Source of the DNA: Pullichristensenella sp963930055
GTDB taxonomy: Bacteria; Bacillota; Clostridia; Christensenellales; Aristaeellaceae
Length of the DNA: 64,000 nt
Reading direction: 5' to 3'
Assembly: GCA_963930055.1 (NCBI GenBank)
Contig: CAWVKS010000001.1
Coordinates: forward strand, 62,001-126,000
The notes under the pieces are model-generated. The model saw only the letters and a program-made list of their open reading frames with translations, was not told the DNA's origin and did no database searches. Positions 1 through 8,698 of this stretch are shown piece after piece. Each line of letters begins with the position of its first letter. The first letter of the stretch is position 1. The translations under genes and the position numbers were made by a program.

Positions 1-39
1 CCCAAAAACAGACTGCAAACGGTGCGCCGCGACGCCGCC

Positions 40-74
40 CGCTGCCGGGGAAACGCTCCCCGGCAGCGCTTTTT
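40..74 (+). terminator. Rho-independent terminator of a gene left of the window
   Basis: A perfect 12-bp stem (40-51 with 57-68) with a 5-base loop is followed by CTTTTT. It faces plus and must end a transcript that begins outside the window. Confidence 0.85.
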
Positions 75-137
75 GCGCAAAAATGCACCAAAAAACAATG
101 CATATGGCCGAATTTTTTCAAAAACAGGGAAACGCGC

Positions 138-196
138 TTGCGCTTTTGAAATGTAAAGGCTATAATAACAACTGGATAGTTAAACTACCTACTATC
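138..196 (+). promoter_or_regulatory. Promoter of the transketolase operon with a possible operator
   Basis: TTGCGC (138-143), 17-bp spacer and TATAAT (161-166). Just downstream, GATAGT (175-180) and ACTATC (191-196) form an inverted repeat over the expected start of transcription, which suits a repressor site. The untranslated leader to 310 is about 138 nt and shows no coding sequence. Confidence 0.6.
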
Positions 197-310
197 ATCC
201 GGCTTTCCCGATTTTTCCACCCGTCCCGTACGCCTCCCGGCACGCCGACCCATCCGCCGACAGCCCCATACACTTCCCGCCGCACGCCCTACGCAAAGGA
301 GGTATGCGCA

Positions 311-1144
311 ATGGCCCTTTCTCCTCAGGAAAAGCAGAGACTTCAAGACATTGCCCGCGAGTTGCGCCTGACGGTCATCGACGTCATGGCCTGGTCTGGC
401 GGCGCGCACGTGGGCGGCTCCCTGAGCATCATCGACATACTCACCATCCTCTACTTCAAGTACCTGGACGTCAACCCCGCCGACCCCCAGTGGGATGAGC
501 GCGACCGCTTCGTGCTCTCCAAGGGCCACGCGGCGGCGGGTCTCATCCCCGTGCTGGCCAAGCGCGGCTTCTTCCCGGAGGAGACGCTCAAGACGTTCAA
601 CCACTTCGGCTCTCCGTTTGCCATGCACCCGGATTCCAACAAGGTCATCGGCTGCGACGCCTCGGCGGGCAGCCTCGGCCACGGCCTTTCCATGGCGGTG
701 GGCATGGCCCTGGGCGCGCGCCAGCGCAAAATGCCGTGGAAAACCGTCTGCCTGATGGGCGACGGCGAATGCTGCGAGGGCAGCGTCTGGGAGGCGGCCA
801 TGTCCGCGCCGCACTTCAAACTGGGCAACCTCATCGGCATCGTCGACCGCAACCGCTACATGATCGACGGCGAGACCGAGGACGTCATGCCGCTGGAACC
901 GTTCGCCGACAAGTGGCGCGCCTTCGGCTGGGACGTCGTCGAAGTGGACGGCCACGATTTCGACCAGCTCGACGGGGCGCTTTCCAGGGCCTGGGCGGCC
1001 ACGGACGTGCCCGTGCTCATCCTCGCCCACACCATCAAGGGCAAGGGCGTGGACTTCATGGAAAACAACGTCGTCTACCACTACGCGTCCGCCGATTCGG
1101 AGCTGTGCGCCCGCGCCAAGGCCTCGATCCTGAAGGAGGGATAA
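311..1144 (+). CDS. Transketolase, N-terminal subunit
   Basis: 277 aa. This is the thiamine-diphosphate-binding half of a split transketolase, which moves two-carbon ketol units between sugar phosphates in the non-oxidative pentose phosphate pathway. The motif GDGECCEG (about residues 150-157) with the downstream VDRN is the family's ThDP/metal site; GSLGHGLS precedes it. The start at 311 follows AAGGAGG at 296-302. The frame stays open upstream to 83, but that part has no transketolase similarity and lies in the promoter and leader. The C-terminal half follows one base after the stop, so the two form one enzyme. Confidence 0.93.
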   Translation: MALSPQEKQRLQDIARELRLTVIDVMAWSGGAHVGGSLSIIDILTILYFKYLDVNPADPQWDERDRFVLSKGHAAAGLIPVLAKRGFFPEETLKTFNHFGSPFAMHPDSNKVIGCDASAGSLGHGLSMAVGMALGARQRKMPWKTVCLMGDGECCEGSVWEAAMSAPHFKLGNLIGIVDRNRYMIDGETEDVMPLEPFADKWRAFGWDVVEVDGHDFDQLDGALSRAWAATDVPVLILAHTIKGKGVDFMENNVVYHYASADSELCARAKASILKEG

Positions 1145-1145
1145 T

Positions 1146-2159
1146 ATGGCAGTCGTGACCGGAACCAACTGGAACGCCTACGATGCGGCGACCATGACCT
1201 CCCGCGAGATCTACGGCCGCACGCTGGCCGAACTGGGCAAGCACAACGAAAAGATCGTCGGCCTCACCGCCGACCTTGCCAAGACCACGGCCATCGTCCA
1301 TTTCGCCAAGGCCTTCCCGGACCGCTTTTACAACGTGGGCATCGCCGAGCAGAACATGTTCGGCATGGCGGCGGGTCTTGCCAAGGCGGGGCTGATCCCC
1401 TTTGCCTCCACCATGGCCATCTTCGCCTGCATGCGCGCCGGCGAGCAGATCCGCACGGACATCGCCTACCAGAACCTGCCGGTAAAGATCATCGCCACCC
1501 ACGCCGGCATCTCCTTCGGCCACGCCGGCACCACCCACCACTGCACCGAGGATTTCGCCATCATGCGCGCTATCCCCAACATGACGGTCATCTGCCCGGC
1601 GGACGGCATCGAGACCTCCAAGGCGGTGCAGGCCTGCGTGGACACGCCCGGCCCGGTCTACATCCGCATCGGCCGCGGCTTCGAGCCGCCCTGCTATGAG
1701 AGCGATGACTATACCTACGAGATCGGCAAGGCCATCACCATGCGCGAGGGCACGGATCTGACCATCATCTGCTGCGGCATCGCCGTGCTGCAGGCGATGA
1801 ACGCCGCCCGCGTGCTTTCTGAGACGGACGGCCTCTCCGTGCGCGTGGTCAACATGCACACCATCAAGCCCATCGACCGCGAGGCCATTTTGAAGGCCGT
1901 CACCGACACGCGGCGCATACTCACCATCGAGGAACACAACGTCATCGGCGGCCTGGGCGACGCGGTAGGCAGCGTCATCGCCGAGTCCGGCAAGGGCTGC
2001 GTGTTCAAAAAGCACGGCCTGCAGGATACATTCGCCGCCATCGGCTACGCCGAGGACCTCTACGCCCACTACGGCCTCGACGCCAACGGCGTCGTGGATA
2101 AGGTGCGCGAGATGATGGGCATGGAATTTGAACCCGATGAGGACTGGAACGACGAATAG
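1146..2159 (+). CDS. Transketolase, C-terminal subunit
   Basis: 337 aa. It carries the pyrimidine-binding and C-terminal domains of transketolase. VGIAEQNMFGMAAGLA (about residues 60-75) includes the conserved Glu that activates the ThDP pyrimidine ring, and THAGISFGHAG is also typical. It starts one base after the N-terminal subunit's stop, with GAAGGAGGG as ribosome site. Together the two subunits match the length of a full transketolase minus linker. An SCP2-like gene follows after 11 bases, pointing to one transcript. Confidence 0.93.
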   Translation: MAVVTGTNWNAYDAATMTSREIYGRTLAELGKHNEKIVGLTADLAKTTAIVHFAKAFPDRFYNVGIAEQNMFGMAAGLAKAGLIPFASTMAIFACMRAGEQIRTDIAYQNLPVKIIATHAGISFGHAGTTHHCTEDFAIMRAIPNMTVICPADGIETSKAVQACVDTPGPVYIRIGRGFEPPCYESDDYTYEIGKAITMREGTDLTIICCGIAVLQAMNAARVLSETDGLSVRVVNMHTIKPIDREAILKAVTDTRRILTIEEHNVIGGLGDAVGSVIAESGKGCVFKKHGLQDTFAAIGYAEDLYAHYGLDANGVVDKVREMMGMEFEPDEDWNDE

Positions 2160-2170
2160 GAGGTGAGCGC

Positions 2171-2956
2171 ATGTCCGCATCCGCGCAGGAGCGCATGGCG
2201 GCAAGGCTGTTTCTGGAAGCGGTCTTTCCCACCATGCAGGTGCTTCTGGACGACGACCCCAAGCTGCACAAGTCGTTTGAAAACTTCCACGCCACGGTGC
2301 AGTTCGGCGCGCGCGACGATGGCGACCTGCTCTGCTGCCACCTCGTGTTCGACGGCCCGCATGTGGACGTCATCCAGGGTCCGGCGGAAAAGCCGGATCT
2401 GACGCTGACGTTTTCCTCCATCGAAAAGATGAACGCCCTGTTGCGCGGCGGCCTCGCCCTGCCCGGCATCCGGGGCAACCTCCTGCTGCTTCCCAAGATA
2501 CTTTCCCTCCTGATGGGCATTATGATCATGTCGCCCAAGAACGTGCCCAAGACGCCGGAAAAGCAGGCGCTCAAGGTAAAGTGCAGCCTCTACATGATCA
2601 CCCGGGCGCTTTCCAAGTACAACAAACTGGGCGACCCTGACATGCAGGAATTCTGCCGCCGCCAGCCGGACCGCATCTACCAGTTCACCGTCGCCGACCA
2701 CGGCGACCCCAACGCCATCGCCTGCTATCTGCGCGTCAAGGCCGGCAACTCCAAGTCCGGCCACGGCGTCTACGAGCGCCGCACGCCGTTCGTCCACTTC
2801 TGCTTCAAGAGCGTCGAAGGGGCGATGAAGGTGCTGCAAAAGCAGGTGGAGTTTGTCAAGGCCGTGGAACTGGGCTATGTAGAGACCATCGGCAGCCCCG
2901 AATACGCCTGCTATCTCAACGACTACATGGCCATTTTGCAGGGAATGTTGACGTAA
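2171..2956 (+). CDS. SCP2 sterol-binding-like domain protein
   Basis: 261 aa, soluble, no signal peptide. Residues about 20-125 have the pattern of an SCP2 lipid-binding domain: DLLCCHLVFDGPHVDV followed by a hydrophobic patch, LLLLPKILSLLMGIMI. The C-terminal half has no family I recognise. A role in binding an acyl or other hydrophobic substrate is inferred from the fold only. It sits between transketolase and two dehydrogenases, so it may act with an aldehyde/alcohol pathway. The ribosome site AGGAGG at 2159-2164 selects this start. Confidence 0.55.
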   Translation: MSASAQERMAARLFLEAVFPTMQVLLDDDPKLHKSFENFHATVQFGARDDGDLLCCHLVFDGPHVDVIQGPAEKPDLTLTFSSIEKMNALLRGGLALPGIRGNLLLLPKILSLLMGIMIMSPKNVPKTPEKQALKVKCSLYMITRALSKYNKLGDPDMQEFCRRQPDRIYQFTVADHGDPNAIACYLRVKAGNSKSGHGVYERRTPFVHFCFKSVEGAMKVLQKQVEFVKAVELGYVETIGSPEYACYLNDYMAILQGMLT

Positions 2957-2962
2957 ACGGAC

Positions 2963-2991
2963 TGGACAGGAACGCGCAAATACGCTAATAT
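2963..2991 (+). promoter_or_regulatory. Internal promoter before the alcohol dehydrogenase
   Basis: TGGACA (2963-2968), 17-bp spacer, TAATAT (2986-2991). This would let the dehydrogenase, MerR and aldehyde dehydrogenase genes be expressed apart from transketolase. Confidence 0.5.
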
Positions 2992-3033
2992 GGGAGGAGG
3001 AACCGACAACCGCAGCGAAGGAGGAAACGGAAC

Positions 3034-4242
3034 GTGAAAACCGTTTACTTTGACAAGGACATACCGCGCATACTGCTGACCAAGGCCGCAGCCAGGGTCT
3101 GCAAGCCGCTGCTCTACACCGGCATCAACGCCGTCAAATACAAGACCCTGCCCGACCCGCCCCTGCCCGCGGGCGACTGGGTGCGCGTGCGCAACGTGGC
3201 CTGCGGCCTCTGCGGCACCGACGTGAGCTTTTTCAAGGCCACCACCGGCACCAACTCCGCCCTCGAGCCCATCCCCGGCTCCAAGCGCACCTTTCTGGGC
3301 CACGAAAACGTCGGCGTCGTCACCGAGGTCGGCAAGGACGTGACCGACTTCAAGGTGGGCGACCGCGTCACCATCCGCGCCTACATGGCCGGCTGCGACA
3401 CCAAGGGCATCCATGAGCGCTGCCGCTACTGCGAGGAGGGCGACTACAACTTCTGCCTCAACTACGGCGCGCCCTCGCCCTACGGCGAAGTGACCACCGG
3501 CGCGGGCTGGAGCGACAGCTTCATCTACCCCGCCCGCGGCCTTGCCCACATTTACGACGAACTGACCGACGAACAGGCCGTGATGGTCGAGCCCACCTGC
3601 GTCTCCATCCACTCGGTGCTCTGCGCGCCCCCGCAAAAGGGCGAAAAGGTGCTGGTGATGGGCTGCGGCGCCATCGGCCTGGGCGTGGTGCAGGCCATCA
3701 AGATCGTCCAGCCGGACTGCGAAGTCTGGGTGCTGGAGCGCGTCCCCTCGCGGCAGGAGTTCGCCAAAAAGCTGGGCGCGGACCATGTGCTCTCCGGCGA
3801 GATCTACGAAGCCACGTCCAAGGCCACCGGCGGCAGCCCCGTCTACACCGGCATGGGTGGCAACCGCTACTTCTTCGGCGGCTTCGACCGCGTCTACGAC
3901 TGCGTGGGCGGCGACTGGTCCAACCACACCGCCGTGCGTCTCCTGCGCGCCCGCGGCACGCTGGTGAAGATCGGCCACCACATGCGCGCCGTCACCTTCG
4001 ATGAAACGCCGGTCTGGTGGCAGGAACTGACGCTCGTGGGCGTGGACGCCCACGGCATGGAGACATGGCAGGGCCGCCGCCTCTACACATTCGATCTGGC
4101 GCAGGAATGGATACGCGACGGCATTTACAAGGTCGAAGGCTTTGTCACCCACCATTTCAAGCTCGACCAGTACAAGGACGCCTTCCGCCTCGCCCTGCAA
4201 AACTCGCCCGAGGTCATCAAGATCGTCCTCGATTGCCAATGA
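3034..4242 (+). CDS. Zinc-dependent alcohol/polyol dehydrogenase (MDR family)
   Basis: 402 aa, GTG start with GAAGGAGG nine bases upstream. The catalytic zinc site is shown by CGLCGTD (about residues 63-69) and GHE. The structural zinc lobe is CRYCEEGDYNFC. The NAD(P)-binding Rossmann motif GCGAIGLGVVQ follows. It is longer than the usual 340-350 aa because of insertions around the structural lobe and before the last strand. The family oxidises alcohols, polyols or threonine; the exact substrate cannot be read from sequence. Its stop overlaps the start of the MerR gene, so the two are translationally coupled. Confidence 0.88.
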   Translation: MKTVYFDKDIPRILLTKAAARVCKPLLYTGINAVKYKTLPDPPLPAGDWVRVRNVACGLCGTDVSFFKATTGTNSALEPIPGSKRTFLGHENVGVVTEVGKDVTDFKVGDRVTIRAYMAGCDTKGIHERCRYCEEGDYNFCLNYGAPSPYGEVTTGAGWSDSFIYPARGLAHIYDELTDEQAVMVEPTCVSIHSVLCAPPQKGEKVLVMGCGAIGLGVVQAIKIVQPDCEVWVLERVPSRQEFAKKLGADHVLSGEIYEATSKATGGSPVYTGMGGNRYFFGGFDRVYDCVGGDWSNHTAVRLLRARGTLVKIGHHMRAVTFDETPVWWQELTLVGVDAHGMETWQGRRLYTFDLAQEWIRDGIYKVEGFVTHHFKLDQYKDAFRLALQNSPEVIKIVLDCQ

Positions 4243-5342
4243 TGAAACAAGGCGAACTTCTCCGCATCGGCGAACTGGCGAAGGAGGCGGGCGTGAGCCT
4301 GACCACCGTCAAGTTTTACGCCAAGGAGGGCCTGATCCGCCCGGCGCGCAAGACCGGGCGGAACATGGCCTATTACGACCGCTCCTGTATAAGTACCATT
4401 GGCACGATCCGCAGGCTGCAGCGCGAGCGCTACTATCCGCTTTCCGTCATCAAGCGGCTGATGGAGTCCGCGCCCGTGGAGCAGGTGGATCTCGACTTGC
4501 TCGACGCCATCCACAAGGCCGACGCGCCCGACCCGGGCGAGCGCGCGCCGCTTGCCGAGGCCGCGCGCCGCAGCGGGCTGACGGCGAAGCAGATCGCCCT
4601 GCTGACCGACAGCGGCGCGCTCGTCCCCGTGCGCGAGGGGCGCAAAAAGCTCTTCACCGCCGACGATCTCGGCGTGATGGCGCTGGCAAAGCGCCGCCTG
4701 GACGCGGGGATCCCCATCGAGCAGACAGTGCGCTCCTTTTCCATCTACGAAAAGGCCCTGCGCGAAGCCGTGTCCGCCGAGGTGGACGACTTTGCCGCCG
4801 GGGCGCTGATGTCCCAAAACGTCACCGCCGAAGCCGGCGCGCGCATGATCCGCGTTTCCGATGAGACGCTGGACACATTCATCGCCCTGCGCCGCAAGGC
4901 GCTCAACCGCGAATACGGCTCGCGCCGCCTGGAGGACATGGCCCGCTTCGAGCAGGCGCTCTCCCGCGCGCTGCTGACCATGGAAAAGGCGCTGCATGCC
5001 GCCGGCGAGGAACAGGCCATGGACGGCCTCATCGCCGCCCATACCGGCGCGGCCGAGGCCGGGGCGGCGCTTGCCGAGGCCGCCGCCCACTTCTGGGGCT
5101 TCGCCAACGCCGGCGGCGACGTCGCCCGCGCCCTTTCCGAGGCCGTGCGCGCCCGGGACTATTTTACGGCGTTGGAACCCTCGGGCGCGTGCGCGCTGGC
5201 CGTCGCCTGCTTAAAAGCCGCGTGGCTTTTGCTGGCCCCGCCGGTGCTCAACTGCGCTGCGGCGGGCCGCGCCGCGCTCGCCGCCCTTCCGAAAGCGCCC
5301 GCCGAAGCCCTGCGTGCCTGCGTCGCCGAAGCGGGGGAATGA
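4239..5342 (+). CDS. MerR-family regulator with two MerR-type DNA-binding domains
   Basis: 367 aa. The first helix-turn-helix, LLRIGELAKEAGVSLTTVKF (about residues 6-25), is a standard MerR head. A second MerR-like segment begins near residue 105 (LAEAARRSGLTAKQIALLTD) and runs through a wing, GRKKLFTADDLGVMALAKRR. The C-terminal third is Ala-rich helical and lacks an evident metal-binding Cys cluster. Two adjacent ATGs (4239, 4242) overlap the dehydrogenase stop. By position it probably controls the flanking dehydrogenases and senses a small organic molecule; that is inference. Confidence 0.8.
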   Translation: MMKQGELLRIGELAKEAGVSLTTVKFYAKEGLIRPARKTGRNMAYYDRSCISTIGTIRRLQRERYYPLSVIKRLMESAPVEQVDLDLLDAIHKADAPDPGERAPLAEAARRSGLTAKQIALLTDSGALVPVREGRKKLFTADDLGVMALAKRRLDAGIPIEQTVRSFSIYEKALREAVSAEVDDFAAGALMSQNVTAEAGARMIRVSDETLDTFIALRRKALNREYGSRRLEDMARFEQALSRALLTMEKALHAAGEEQAMDGLIAAHTGAAEAGAALAEAAAHFWGFANAGGDVARALSEAVRARDYFTALEPSGACALAVACLKAAWLLLAPPVLNCAAAGRAALAALPKAPAEALRACVAEAGE

Positions 5343-5366
5343 CCGACCGACCCGGGAGGTGCTTGC

Positions 5367-6731
5367 ATGGATTTTTCCGCCTTGGTCGCCCAACAGCGCG
5401 CCTACTTTGAAAGCGGGGCCACGCGCGGCGCGGATTTTCGCCTTGCGGCGCTGAAGTCGCTGCGCGAAGCGCTGGTCAAAAACGAGGCGCTCATCTTTGA
5501 AGCCCTCAAGGCCGACCTCAACAAAGCGCCCATGGAGAGTTACATGTGCGAAAACGGCCTCGTGCTCGAGGAGATACGCTTCCATCAGAAGCACCTGCGC
5601 CGCTGGATGAAGGAGCGCCGCGTGCCCACGCCGCTGGCGCAGTTCCACGCCCGCAGCTTCGTCTCCCCGGAGCCGTATGGCGTGGCGCTCATACTCTCGC
5701 CGTGGAACTATCCCATCCAGCTCTGCTTATCGCCGCTGGTGGGAGCCATCTCCGCGGGCAACTGCGCCGTGGTCAAGCCCTCGGCCTACGCGCCCGCCAC
5801 CTCCGCCGCCATCGCCAAAGTGCTGGGGGAGGCGTTCCCGCCGGAATACATCGCCGTGGTCGAAGGCGGCCGCGCCCAGAACAGCGCCCTGCTGGAAGAA
5901 AAGTTCGATTACATCTTCTTCACCGGCTCCGTCGCCGTCGGCAAGGTGGTGATGGAGGCCGCCGCCAAACACCTCACCCCCGTGACGCTGGAGCTGGGCG
6001 GCAAAAGCCCGGTCATCGTCGATGCGACGGCGGATATCCAGCTCGCCGCCCGCCGCATCGCCTTTGGCAAGGTACTGAACGCCGGCCAGACCTGCGTGGA
6101 GCCGGACTACCTCCTCATCCACAAGTCCGTCCAGCAGCCCTTTGTCGAGGCGTTCCGCGCCGCCCTCAAAGAGTTTTTCCCCACCGGCGACTATGCGAAC
6201 ATGCCCACCATCATCTCCGAAAAGCACTACCGCCGCCTCTGCGGCCTGTTGGAGGGGCAAAAGATCATCCTCGGCGGCGGCCATGACGACGCGCGCCGCT
6301 TCATCGAGCCGACGCTGCTTGCCGATGTCTCCCCGGATTCCCCCATCATGCAGGAGGAGATTTTCGGCCCCATACTGCCGATGCTGCCGTATGAATCCCT
6401 GGATGAGGTCATTTCCTTCGTGCGCGCCCGCCCCCGCCCGCTGGCCTTCTACATCTTCACGGCCAGCAGGGAGACGGAACGGCGGTTGCTGGACAGTTGT
6501 TCTTTCGGCGGCGGCTGCATTAACGATACCATCATCCACCTCGCCACCTCGCACATGCCCTTCGGCGGCGTGGGCGATTCCGGCATGGGCAGCTACCACG
6601 GCAAAAAGAGTTTCGATACATTCACCCACGAGCGCAGCATCGTGAAAAAGTCCACCTGGTTGGACCTGCCCATGCGCTACCACCCCTACGGCGAAGGCAA
6701 GTTGAAGCTCATCCGCAAGTTCATGAAGTAA
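5367..6731 (+). CDS. Aldehyde dehydrogenase, class-3 (ALDH3) type
   Basis: 454 aa, the length of short ALDH3-type enzymes that oxidise medium- and long-chain or aromatic aldehydes with NAD(P). The catalytic Cys243 lies in GQTCVEPDY and the general base Glu209 in LELGGKSP, at the same numbers as the well-studied mammalian ALDH3 enzyme. FTGSVAVGK is the cofactor-binding turn. The ribosome site is CGGGAGG at 5350-5356. Together with the upstream zinc dehydrogenase it could convert an alcohol to an acid through an aldehyde. A strong terminator follows. Confidence 0.92.
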   Translation: MDFSALVAQQRAYFESGATRGADFRLAALKSLREALVKNEALIFEALKADLNKAPMESYMCENGLVLEEIRFHQKHLRRWMKERRVPTPLAQFHARSFVSPEPYGVALILSPWNYPIQLCLSPLVGAISAGNCAVVKPSAYAPATSAAIAKVLGEAFPPEYIAVVEGGRAQNSALLEEKFDYIFFTGSVAVGKVVMEAAAKHLTPVTLELGGKSPVIVDATADIQLAARRIAFGKVLNAGQTCVEPDYLLIHKSVQQPFVEAFRAALKEFFPTGDYANMPTIISEKHYRRLCGLLEGQKIILGGGHDDARRFIEPTLLADVSPDSPIMQEEIFGPILPMLPYESLDEVISFVRARPRPLAFYIFTASRETERRLLDSCSFGGGCINDTIIHLATSHMPFGGVGDSGMGSYHGKKSFDTFTHERSIVKKSTWLDLPMRYHPYGEGKLKLIRKFMK

Positions 6732-6751
6732 GGGTTCTTTTCGTCCTTCCC

Positions 6752-6781
6752 GCCGCGCCCCGTGCGCGGCAATTTTTTTTT
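6752..6781 (+). terminator. Terminator after the aldehyde dehydrogenase
   Basis: Stem GCCGCGC (6752-6758) / GCGCGGC (6764-6770), then AA and a run of nine T. Confidence 0.9.
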
Positions 6782-6802
6782 CGCGTTTCCTGCATTTGGG
6801 GC

Positions 6803-6835
6803 TTGACAGAACTGTATCTACTGTATATACTGTAT
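6803..6835 (+). promoter_or_regulatory. Promoter and operator of the GntR/ABC operon
   Basis: Near-consensus promoter: TTGACA (6803-6808), 17-bp spacer, TATACT (6826-6831). ACTGTAT occurs three times at exact 9-bp steps (6811, 6820, 6829), across the spacer and -10. This is a likely binding site for the GntR repressor encoded next. Confidence 0.8.
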
Positions 6836-6861
6836 ATGAACAGAAGTTACGGAGGCATGCC

Positions 6862-7242
6862 ATGGAACTGTTCATCGACAACAAGAGTGGAGCGCCCATC
6901 TACGAGCAGATTTGCGAGCAGGTGCGCGCGCAGATCGTCTCTGGCGCCCTGAAGGAGGACGAGCCCCTGCCGTCCATCCGCGCGCTGGCCAAGGATCTGC
7001 GCATCAGCGTCATCACCACCAAGCGCGCCTACGACGAGCTTTTGCAGGCCGGCTATGTCTACGCCGTGGCCGGCAAGGGCTACTTCGTGGCTCCGCGCAA
7101 CGTGGAACTGCTGCGCGAAGAGAACCTGCGCCGCATCGAGGCGCATTTGACCGAGGTCGCCAAGCTGGCGGCCAGTTGTGACTTGACGCGGGAGGACGTT
7201 TTCAACATCTACGACGTCCTCTCCGGGGAGGAAACCGTATGA
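6862..7242 (+). CDS. GntR-family repressor, YtrA type
   Basis: 126 aa. An N-terminal GntR winged helix (PIYEQICEQVRAQIVSGAL, then LPSIRALAKDLRISVITTKR, to about residue 75) is followed by only about 50 residues. This is the short YtrA form that lacks a large effector domain. YtrA-type proteins repress adjacent ABC-transporter operons, often ones induced by wall-active antibiotics. The start follows ACGGAGG at 6850-6856. Its stop overlaps the ATPase start by four bases, so it is the first gene of the operon and probably autoregulated through the ACTGTAT repeats. Confidence 0.9.
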   Translation: MELFIDNKSGAPIYEQICEQVRAQIVSGALKEDEPLPSIRALAKDLRISVITTKRAYDELLQAGYVYAVAGKGYFVAPRNVELLREENLRRIEAHLTEVAKLAASCDLTREDVFNIYDVLSGEETV

Positions 7243-8081
7243 ACGCTGTGGAACTCACAGACCTTACCAAACACTATAGGGATTTCACCCTCGACCGCGT
7301 ATCCCTGACCCTGCCCGAGGGCTGCGTGATGGGGTTGGTGGGGGAGAACGGCGCGGGCAAAACCACCGTGATCAAACTCCTGCTGGGCATGCTCAAACGG
7401 GACGGCGGCGCGGTGCGCGTGCTTGGCCGCGACATGGATACAGACGGCCGCGCCGTCAAGGAAGAACTGGGCGTGGTGCTGGACGAGACCGGTTTTCCCG
7501 AGTGCGTCACCGCGCGGCAGGCGGGCAGGATCATGGCCGCCGCCTATCGGAACTGGGACGCGCGCGCCTACGATGAGAACCTGCAAAAACTCTCCCTGCC
7601 GGAGAACAAGCCCTTCAAGGACTTTTCCCGCGGCATGAAGATGAAGCTCTCTCTGGCGGTGGCGCTTTCCCACAACGCTCGTCTGCTCGTCCTCGACGAG
7701 GCCCTCAACGGCATCGACCCCGTGGCACGCGATGAGATTCTCGACATCTTCATGGACTACACACGCGACGAGGGCCACTCCATCCTCCTTTCCTCGCACA
7801 TCGTCAGCGATCTGGAGAAGGTCTGCGATTACATCGCCTTCCTCCACCGGGGCAAACTGATGCTCTGCGATGAAAAGGACGCGCTGCTGGAGAAGTACGG
7901 CCTCATCCACGTCAGCCGCGAACAGCTCGCGGAATTGGACGGCGCCGCCGTCAAGGGCAGCAAGTCCTCGCCCTACGGCGTGGAGGCCGTGGTGGAGAGA
8001 AGCCGCGTGCCCGCCGGGATGCAGATCTCGCCCGTGGGGCTGGAAGAACTGTTCGTCTACATGGCAAGGGGGGACCGCTGA
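7239..8081 (+). CDS. ABC transporter ATP-binding protein
   Basis: 280 aa. Walker A is GENGAGKTT, the signature segment FSRGMKMKLSLA is the variant common in ABC-2-type exporters, and Walker B LLVLDEALNGID is followed by the H-loop SSHIVSDLEK. The C-terminal 70 residues form the extension seen in YtrB/YhaQ-like ATPases. It energises export together with the next gene, whose start overlaps its last base. The substrate is unknown. Confidence 0.92.
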   Translation: MNAVELTDLTKHYRDFTLDRVSLTLPEGCVMGLVGENGAGKTTVIKLLLGMLKRDGGAVRVLGRDMDTDGRAVKEELGVVLDETGFPECVTARQAGRIMAAAYRNWDARAYDENLQKLSLPENKPFKDFSRGMKMKLSLAVALSHNARLLVLDEALNGIDPVARDEILDIFMDYTRDEGHSILLSSHIVSDLEKVCDYIAFLHRGKLMLCDEKDALLEKYGLIHVSREQLAELDGAAVKGSKSSPYGVEAVVERSRVPAGMQISPVGLEELFVYMARGDR

Positions 8082-8698
8082 TGCGCGCGCTGTTTTTGAA
8101 GGACTGGTATATGGCCAAGAGCTATTGCCGCTCGTACCTGTTTATCGTCGCGGTGTTCGCGGCAGTATCGTTCATTTCTTCGGAAAGCCTGTTTTTCATG
8201 GCCTATCCGACGATAATGTTCGGCATCCTGCCGGTGACGCTCATTTCCTACGACGAGCGCTTCCACTGGCCGGCCTACGCCGGCACGTTGCCCCTCCGCC
8301 GGCGCGACGAGGTGCGGGAAAAGTACCTGCTGTCGCTGCTGCTGATCGCCGTCATGGGAATCCTTATGACCGCATTGCAGGCGATCGCGGTTTTGCGCAA
8401 CGGTTCGGCGCTCGCGGAAGGGTTTGTGATGATGGTTGTGGGCATGTTCGTCTTCAGCCTGATCGGGCCATGCGTGCTGCTGCCGCTGACATACCGCTTC
8501 GGCTCGGAAAAGGCGCGCGTGAATTTCTATATCCTCATCGTGCTCGTGGCCGTGCTCATCGGTACGTTCAGCGGTATGTCGACCGAAGCGCACTTCCCGT
8601 TCAAGACGGTCTATCTGGTCCTGCTCGCGGCGGTGATCGCGTGCATGCCCCTTTCCTACGTCATTTCCTGTCGCGCATACGAAAAGAGGGAATGGTGA
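8081..8698 (+). CDS. ABC-2-type transporter permease
   Basis: 205 aa, about six hydrophobic segments. It opens with LFLKDWYMAK, a typical start for this permease family, and has PLRRRDEVREKYLLSLLL between the second and third segments. It is the membrane partner of the preceding ATPase, with a one-base overlap. Small permeases of this kind occur in GntR/ABC-2 operons of Bacillota. Confidence 0.85.
   Translation: MRALFLKDWYMAKSYCRSYLFIVAVFAAVSFISSESLFFMAYPTIMFGILPVTLISYDERFHWPAYAGTLPLRRRDEVREKYLLSLLLIAVMGILMTALQAIAVLRNGSALAEGFVMMVVGMFVFSLIGPCVLLPLTYRFGSEKARVNFYILIVLVAVLIGTFSGMSTEAHFPFKTVYLVLLAAVIACMPLSYVISCRAYEKREW

Noticed and set aside
83..310. N-terminal extension of the transketolase frame
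   Set aside because: It crosses the promoter, has Pro/Arg-rich low-complexity sequence and no family similarity; AAGGAGG places the start at 311.
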